Position numbers and translations under genes: made by a program. A stretch of 7,115 bases of DNA from Rhodospirillales bacterium. GTDB taxonomy: Bacteria > Pseudomonadota > Alphaproteobacteria > SMXQ01. The DNA lies in assembly GCA_024638585.1 (NCBI GenBank), contig JAHEKA010000114.1:1-7115 (forward strand), written 5' to 3'. Below the pieces are notes generated by a model, which worked only from the letters and a program-made list of their open reading frames with translations, did no database searches and was not told the DNA's origin. Of this stretch, positions 1 through 4,644 are shown piece after piece; positions within the stretch are counted from its first letter, which is position 1; each line of letters starts with the position of its first letter.

Positions 1-162
1 CAAATAACACAAAGCCTACAGGCACTCGGGAAACCCTGCGTTTGTTGGGCTAGAGATTGTGGACCGGCAGGCCCATACGGGGCGCCGAAAGCGAGATTCG
101 AACAATCCAAAATGCTTGGTCCAAGCTTTCGCTGCCTAATTAGGCTGAACGGTTAATTGTTT

Positions 163-184
163 CTTAAAGGAGGGAACTTAAAGG
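163..184 (+). repeat. Tandem direct repeat CTTAAAGG upstream of the kinase gene
   Basis: Two identical 8-base copies of CTTAAAGG lie at 163-170 and 177-184, separated by AGGGAA, giving a 14-base period. The first copy forms part of AAAGGAGG (166-173), a near-perfect Shine-Dalgarno sequence. No ATG or GTG follows within 5-12 bases, and the TTG at 185 is followed at once by a TAA stop. The repeat could be a paired binding site for a regulator of the kinase gene, or a decayed translation start. The repeat itself is seen directly; both roles are inference. Confidence 0.4.
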
Positions 185-249
185 TTGTAACGATAAGGCC
201 CGGGCGGATTGCCAATCCCTGGGGCATTTCCATACCCACCTGGTGGGAC

Positions 250-254
250 AAGGA
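250..254 (+). promoter_or_regulatory. Ribosome binding site for the hybrid kinase, favouring the ATG at 263
   Basis: AAGGA ends 8 bases before the ATG at 263, which is good spacing. The competing ATG at 254 overlaps this motif and has only a weak GGTGGGA ahead of it. The TTG at 209 has a purine run (GGGCGGA) directly abutting it, which is too close. The frame is closed upstream by TAA at 194-196, so the start must lie after 197. Confidence 0.5.
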
Positions 255-262
255 TGGATTCG

Positions 263-2722
263 ATGATACACGATCCGGCGATGCCAAGCTGGCACACGAT
301 GTTGTTCGTGGATGTCAGCATGGCTTCATTTGCGATCATCGCATCTTTGATCGCCGTACGGCGATGGCCCTTTATTTCGGAGGCTCGGGCCCAAACGGGC
401 GTAGCACTGATCTTAGGAAGCTTTTGGCTCACAGCGGGTCTCTATATCTATGACTTCGTGACGATGAGCGTATTGCCCCATTGGATTGGCATGCCCGCTG
501 CCATGGCGGAAATGAGAAGAATCCATGGTGGGTACAGTTGGTACATACTACTGGTTTCAGCGGCACTATTACTGATAGGCATTGCCATAACCAGCAGTCG
601 TCTGCAAAACGCAAGCTCTGAAAAGACCCGTGTTGAGAAAGAGTCGAGATCCCATCAAGCGGCGCTGGCTGAGAAATCTTCGCTCCTTGAGGCGACTCTG
701 GAGACCATGTCCCAAGGCATGGCAGTCTTTGATGCCAATTTTAGGCTTGTTCATTTCAATAATCACTACGTCACCCTGTTTGGACTTCCTCCGGGCTTTC
801 TACGGATAGGAATGCACTGGAAAGAAGTTGCTCGATACCGCGCCGAGCATGGTCAATTTGCCGAGGGCGGCGATATAGCCCGGTTTCAAAGCGAACAGGC
901 TCCAACTTCTGAAGGTGACGACAAGGCTCTCTCTGATGAGGGACTGGATTGGTATCACGCCCAACCGGAACGCATCGTCGAACGAACACTTCCCAACGGC
1001 ACTGTATACATTGCGCACCGAAAACCGATGCCTGGCGGCGGGGTCGTCACAACCTACACCGATATTACCGAGCGCAAGAAAGCGGAAGATGAATTGCAGC
1101 AAGCCAAGGAACGGGCTGAATCGGCGGACCGCAGCAAGTCAGAATTTTTAGCGAACATGAGCCATGAAATCCGAACCCCCATGAACGCCGTTATTGGAAT
1201 GACGGAAGTTCTTTCCGGAACGGAGCTTGACGACCGTCAACGGTCCTATCTTGAGGTAATTCGGGATTCTGGTAACAACCTGTTGATGCTGATCAACGAC
1301 ATTCTTGACTTTTCTAAGATCGATGCCGGACAGCTTCAACTGGATTGCCAGCCCTTCGATTTCAAGGAGGCCGTTGAAGATATTGGCGCTCTGATTTCAC
1401 CGAAGGTAGCGGAAAAGAACATCGAGCTCGCCCTGCGCTTCCAGCCTTCCATGCCAACCAAACTGATCGGTGATCGCGGCCGAATCCGTCAAGTTCTCCT
1501 TAATCTCATAAGCAATGCCGTCAAGTTTACGGATCATGGCCATGTGCTAATCGATGTCACGGCGAAGACCAAGGGAGGCGTCGCTGACTTGCTGGTCCGG
1601 GTCCAGGACACTGGCATTGGTATCGCAGCCGACATGGTTGATTCTGTGTTCGAAAAATTTACCCAAGCGGACGGCAGCGCGACCCGCAAGTTTGAAGGCA
1701 CTGGCCTTGGTCTCACGATTTCAAAGACTTTGGTCGAACTTATGGGTGGAACTATTGGCGTGGAAAGCGTTCAGGGGGAGGGGTCGACCTTTTGGATTTC
1801 CCTGACGTTGCCGATTCATCAACGGGCCGAAGTGGAAAAACACGCACCGGTCGATATATCGGATTCTCGTGTCCTAGTTGTAGACGACAACGACATCAAC
1901 CGAACGATCCTCATGGAGCATTTTGGTAGTTGGCGATTCCGGGTATCAGCCGTTCCTTCAGGCAAGGATGCATTGCTGGCATTGGGCCAGGCGGCTGCCG
2001 AGAATGATCCCTTCGATTTGGTCGTGTTGGATTACCACATGCCGGGCATGAACGGCGAAGACACGGCATGTGAAATCAAGGCTCTGGAAACCTGCAAGCA
2101 TATTCCTATCATCCTCTTGACCTCTTTAGACCGGTCGGGAGACGCTCAGCATTTCAGGGACCTGGGTGTTCAGGGATACCTAGTCAAACCGGCCAACTCG
2201 TCGATGCTGTTCGACACTTCCGTAAATCTGCTCATGACTTCTGGTCAAACCAGAAATTCGATGCCGAAACTAAGCGAGTTCGAGCAGGGAATGGGCGAAG
2301 CTACTACCAGGTCAGTAGCTCCATCCGGGATTGCCGTTCTAGTGGTCGAAGACAACGCTGCAAATCTGATTGTCATGAAATGCATGTTGGAAGACCTGGG
2401 CCATAGGTATCGGCTTGCTCAAAACGGGCGGGAGGCCCTGGATATTCTTAAGGATTTCCAGCCTGATGTAGTTCTCATGGACGTCGCCATGCCTGTGATG
2501 AGTGGGATCGAAGCCACACGCGAGATTCGCAACTTGGAGCAGGGTACGAATAGGCACCTACCGATCATTGGGATCACTGCCCACGCTCTAGTCGGAGACA
2601 AGGAGAAATTCATCGCCGCGGGTATGGATGACTATCTATCCAAGCCTGTCATCAAGGACGCCCTCGCGGAACGGATCGATTATTGGACAATCGGCACAGG
2701 GCAGCAGAACTTCAATGCCTAA
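263..2722 (+). CDS. Membrane-bound hybrid sensor histidine kinase (PAS-HisKA-HATPase-REC-REC)
   Basis: This is an inner-membrane sensor kinase that should autophosphorylate on His and pass phosphate to its own receivers. Numbering is from the ATG at 263 (819 aa). Three hydrophobic segments lie near residues 14-32, 45-66 and 92-110. The positive RRW loop after the first suggests an outside N-terminus. A PAS_7-like domain spans about 140-272 and ends in TYTDITERK. The H-box MSHEIRTP carries the phospho-accepting His301. The ATPase shows the N-box (Asn418), DTGIG at 449-453 and GTGLG at 479-483. Receiver 1 (about 534-655) has Asp542, acceptor Asp590, Thr620 and Lys642. Receiver 2 (about 691-803) has Asp697, acceptor Asp740, Thr772 and Lys794, so both look active. 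No HPt domain is present, so a separate phosphotransfer protein is needed. The signal is unknown; the sensor is either the short membrane region or the PAS domain. GC content is lower than in the minus-strand genes. The frame extends upstream to a TTG at 209 (837 aa), a less likely start. Confidence 0.96.
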   Translation: MIHDPAMPSWHTMLFVDVSMASFAIIASLIAVRRWPFISEARAQTGVALILGSFWLTAGLYIYDFVTMSVLPHWIGMPAAMAEMRRIHGGYSWYILLVSAALLLIGIAITSSRLQNASSEKTRVEKESRSHQAALAEKSSLLEATLETMSQGMAVFDANFRLVHFNNHYVTLFGLPPGFLRIGMHWKEVARYRAEHGQFAEGGDIARFQSEQAPTSEGDDKALSDEGLDWYHAQPERIVERTLPNGTVYIAHRKPMPGGGVVTTYTDITERKKAEDELQQAKERAESADRSKSEFLANMSHEIRTPMNAVIGMTEVLSGTELDDRQRSYLEVIRDSGNNLLMLINDILDFSKIDAGQLQLDCQPFDFKEAVEDIGALISPKVAEKNIELALRFQPSMPTKLIGDRGRIRQVLLNLISNAVKFTDHGHVLIDVTAKTKGGVADLLVRVQDTGIGIAADMVDSVFEKFTQADGSATRKFEGTGLGLTISKTLVELMGGTIGVESVQGEGSTFWISLTLPIHQRAEVEKHAPVDISDSRVLVVDDNDINRTILMEHFGSWRFRVSAVPSGKDALLALGQAAAENDPFDLVVLDYHMPGMNGEDTACEIKALETCKHIPIILLTSLDRSGDAQHFRDLGVQGYLVKPANSSMLFDTSVNLLMTSGQTRNSMPKLSEFEQGMGEATTRSVAPSGIAVLVVEDNAANLIVMKCMLEDLGHRYRLAQNGREALDILKDFQPDVVLMDVAMPVMSGIEATREIRNLEQGTNRHLPIIGITAHALVGDKEKFIAAGMDDYLSKPVIKDALAERIDYWTIGTGQQNFNA

Positions 2723-2878
2723 GGACGCTCCTAATCGCTAACCCGTTCCAGATTCACAGCGGGGCATTTGAGAATCAGTCAATTAAAACCTGGCGACAAT
2801 TTCTTATCTTGGGCTTGGACCTCGTTCAGGTACCTAGGCCACATCCATCGCCAATAAGGCCAAAAAGGTAGGAATTGA

Positions 2879-2906
2879 ATGTCCGCTTTGGGTCAAAAGC
2901 ACACAT
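2879..2906. repeat. Imperfect inverted repeat in the convergent spacer
   Basis: The arms at 2879-2889 (ATGTCCGCTTT) and 2896-2906 (AAAGCACACAT) pair at 9 of 11 positions around the loop GGGTCA. No T-run follows on either strand, so it is not a textbook Rho-independent terminator. It lies between two convergent genes, where it could serve as a bidirectional terminator or mRNA 3'-end stabiliser. It could also be a copy of a dispersed palindromic element. The pairing is visible; the function is inferred. Confidence 0.45.
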
Positions 2907-2945
2907 AAGATTAATGCCGATTTCTAGCCAGAACTGCTCACCAAG

Positions 2946-2969
2946 CTAGTGCATCGAAATGCAGTCTAG
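2946..2969 (-). terminator. Small hairpin at the stop codon of the VOC gene, possible weak terminator
   Basis: TGCAT (2950-2954) and ATGCA (2959-2963) form a perfect 5-bp stem around a CGAA loop. Outer CTAG arms at 2946-2949 and 2966-2969 extend the stem after a 2-base bulge. The outer right arm contains the TAG stop of the minus-strand VOC gene (2966-2968). There is no poly-T tract, so termination activity is uncertain. Confidence 0.25.
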
Positions 2970-3790
2970 GATGGTTGCGTGCCTTCGTGGACGCAGATCA
3001 CGACCTTGTTGTTGTCCGACATCTGGAACTGGGAGTAGGGGGTGGCACGCGCCAGGAGATCGCGGAGCGCTTCACCCTCCGGACCCATGGCGACGATATC
3101 GGGCGCGAGGGAGGGATTTGCGCTAGCCTTATCGGCGACTTCGGATTTGAACGCATCGATGTCTTCCACCTGGATGCCGATATGATTGGGGCCGGGGCGA
3201 ACGATCCCCTGGGCCGCGTAATCTTCGATCGACCACTGCATCAGCACCAGGGTCATGCGCCCGTCGGTGATGTAATAGTTGGGATCGCCTTCCGCCTTGT
3301 TGGCGAGCGGCAGGCCGAGGACGTCGCAATAGAATTCGGCCAGTTTCTCCGGGTTCATGGTGCGCAAGGCATAGTGGGTGACGAAGCGGTCCTGGCTCCA
3401 GCCGTCTTCGCTTTCGGTGTAGATCTCACCCCGGTTCTCATCCTGGCGCTGGGAGAAATCGAAAATGTTGCCGTCGGGGTCATGGGTCGTCATCCCGGCG
3501 AAAGGCCGATTGGAGGGCCGCTGCAGGGGCTTGCAATCGGGGTACTTGCTGCCCAGCGTCTCGAGGAATTCGTCGCGATCGTCGACCTCGACGCCGAAGT
3601 GATCGAGCCCACCGGGCCGCGCGGGGCGCCTGGGATTGATGTTAATGCCGACATAGCCGTCGCCTATGGTCGCGGCCGTGAAGTTCTTCTGCACCGATGG
3701 GGCCTTGAAGCCGAACATCGCCATGTAGAATTGCTGTGCCATGGCGTAGGCGTCGCTGACGATGGCGACATGGTTGATCTTGGTGCCCAT
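2966..3790 (-). CDS. Two-domain VOC superfamily protein (glyoxalase/bleomycin resistance/dioxygenase fold)
   Basis: A 274-residue soluble protein made of two vicinal-oxygen-chelate modules in tandem, as in bihemispheric dioxygenase- or glyoxalase-like enzymes. Module 1 covers about residues 3-115. It opens with INHVAIVSD (His7), has LDHFGVEVDD (His64) and closes with DPDGNIFDF. Module 2 covers about 134-270, with THYALRT (His139), NHIGIQVED (His203) and a closing strand ending in Glu269. These His and acidic residues are candidate ligands for a divalent metal. In module 1 the usual closing Glu is Asp111, which may weaken or change metal binding there. Cytoplasmic; no signal peptide is visible. 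The ATG has GGGAG seven bases upstream, fixing the start. It is the last of three minus-strand genes, 88 nt after the methyltransferase, and converges with the kinase gene. The substrate cannot be told: ring-cleaving dioxygenase, glyoxalase and resistance proteins share the fold. Confidence 0.93.
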   Translation of the reverse strand: MGTKINHVAIVSDAYAMAQQFYMAMFGFKAPSVQKNFTAATIGDGYVGININPRRPARPGGLDHFGVEVDDRDEFLETLGSKYPDCKPLQRPSNRPFAGMTTHDPDGNIFDFSQRQDENRGEIYTESEDGWSQDRFVTHYALRTMNPEKLAEFYCDVLGLPLANKAEGDPNYYITDGRMTLVLMQWSIEDYAAQGIVRPGPNHIGIQVEDIDAFKSEVADKASANPSLAPDIVAMGPEGEALRDLLARATPYSQFQMSDNNKVVICVHEGTQPS

Positions 3791-3797
3791 ATGTCCT

Positions 3798-3802
3798 CTC
3801 CC
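3798..3802 (-). promoter_or_regulatory. Ribosome binding site of the VOC gene
   Basis: On the minus strand GGGAG is followed by AGGACAT and then the ATG, giving 7-base spacing. The whole run GGGAGAGGA is purine-only and fits the 16S anti-Shine-Dalgarno well. It supports the ATG at 3790 as the true start. Confidence 0.6.
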
Positions 3803-3878
3803 GTGGCGTTTTTCTTATCCGCTCTATCATCTCAAGTCGCCGCCGTTTCGCAAAGGAGTTTCGGGCCGCGCACCAGGG

Positions 3879-4565
3879 CTAAGCCGCCCCTTCCGGTCTG
3901 CGGAATTCAAGGATCAGATTGTTGGCGGGGACCTCGACCGTGCGCGCCAGGAACAGCCCCTGTGCCGTGGCCGCGGTTTCCAGTGCCGAGGTTTCGCGCA
4001 GTCCCCAGGCCGGATCCTGGGCCCGAAGCTGGGCGTCGAAGGCTGCATTGCTGGGCACGGTAGGTTCGTCTGCCCGCAGGAAGGGGCCATAGAAAACCAA
4101 ATATCCGCCGGCCTCCAGATGCGCCCCGGCTCCGGCGATGATGCCCTCGGTGACCGCCCAGGGACTGATATGCACGACATTGACGGCGATGACGGCCGCT
4201 AGACCCTGGTCCAGCGGGACCCCGGGCGGGTCCGGTTGCCAAGGCATGCGGGCGGCGTCCATCACCGCGGCCGGCCGCAGATTGGCAAGGCCGGCATGAC
4301 GGCCCCAGGCGTCGATACTGGAAAGCCGCCTGGGATCGACATCGGTGGGCCACCAGGTCAGGTTGGGCAGGGCGGCGGCGAATGCGGCGACGTGTTGGCC
4401 CGTGCCGCTGCCGACTTCAAGGACATCGCCTTTGGATGCCGCCAAAAGGCCCGAAAGATGCGCGGTGATGACCGGACCGTTGCGGTGAAACACCGGCGAG
4501 CGTTCGCGCACCCCGCCACCGGATGGATACGTCCAGGAGTCCTCCGTGCTCTCGTTCTGCGCCAT
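3879..4565 (-). CDS. DUF938 family class I SAM-dependent methyltransferase
   Basis: A 228-residue cytoplasmic protein of the DUF938 family, whose eukaryotic relative is METTL26; the substrate is unknown for the family as far as I know. Numbering is from the ATG at 4565. The SAM-binding motif I VLEVGSGTGQH is at 48-58, the acidic TDVD after strand 2 at 74-77, and the family signature NVVHISPW at 129-136. YGPF (159-162), PSN (171-173), DPAWGLRE (184-191) and PANN (213-216) complete the usual DUF938 pattern to the C-terminus, so the protein looks intact. The frame continues upstream to a GTG at 4619 (246 aa). That start has no Shine-Dalgarno, and its extra residues fall in the hairpin-bearing spacer, while the ATG has GGGA eight bases ahead. 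I therefore prefer the ATG. It lies 79 nt after the coiled-coil gene and 88 nt before the VOC gene, all on one strand. Methyl transfer is inferred from the fold. Confidence 0.92.
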   Translation of the reverse strand: MAQNESTEDSWTYPSGGGVRERSPVFHRNGPVITAHLSGLLAASKGDVLEVGSGTGQHVAAFAAALPNLTWWPTDVDPRRLSSIDAWGRHAGLANLRPAAVMDAARMPWQPDPPGVPLDQGLAAVIAVNVVHISPWAVTEGIIAGAGAHLEAGGYLVFYGPFLRADEPTVPSNAAFDAQLRAQDPAWGLRETSALETAATAQGLFLARTVEVPANNLILEFRRPEGAA

Positions 4566-4604
4566 GGCCCATGTCCCGTTGCGCGCGTGGTTCGAGGGCC
4601 GATT

Positions 4605-4619
4605 GTGCCGGAAAGGCAC
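4605..4619 (-). other. Short perfect hairpin between the coiled-coil and methyltransferase genes
   Basis: GTGCC (4605-4609) and GGCAC (4615-4619) form a 5-bp GC-rich stem around a 5-base loop. It sits in the 79-nt gap downstream of the coiled-coil gene stop and upstream of the methyltransferase ATG. Without a T-run it is at best a weak or Rho-assisted terminator, or a processing or stability element. Confidence 0.25.
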
Positions 4620-4644
4620 GCGCGGGGAAACGGAAGCTTAGAGC

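Noticed and set aside
92..102. GATTCGAAC, resembling the T-loop of a tRNA
   Set aside because: The flanking bases do not form the 5-bp T stem on either strand, and no acceptor stem or CCA end can be built around it.
116..142. Possible sigma70-like promoter, TTGGTC with TAATTA
   Set aside because: The spacer is only about 15 bases and both boxes are poor matches, so it is not strong enough to annotate.
157..453. 98-residue open frame starting TTG at 157, overlapping the kinase start
   Set aside because: The AAAGGAGG motif lies inside this frame rather than upstream of its start, and most of it overlaps the kinase gene in another frame. The product shows no recognisable domain.
2683..2871. 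62-residue plus-strand open frame spanning the kinase end and the convergent spacer
   Set aside because: It begins inside the kinase gene, has no ribosome site and shows no domain.
2975..4063. 362-residue plus-strand open frame opposite the VOC and methyltransferase genes
   Set aside because: It runs antisense to two genes with clear family signatures and resembles no known domain. Long antisense frames are common opposite GC-biased codons.
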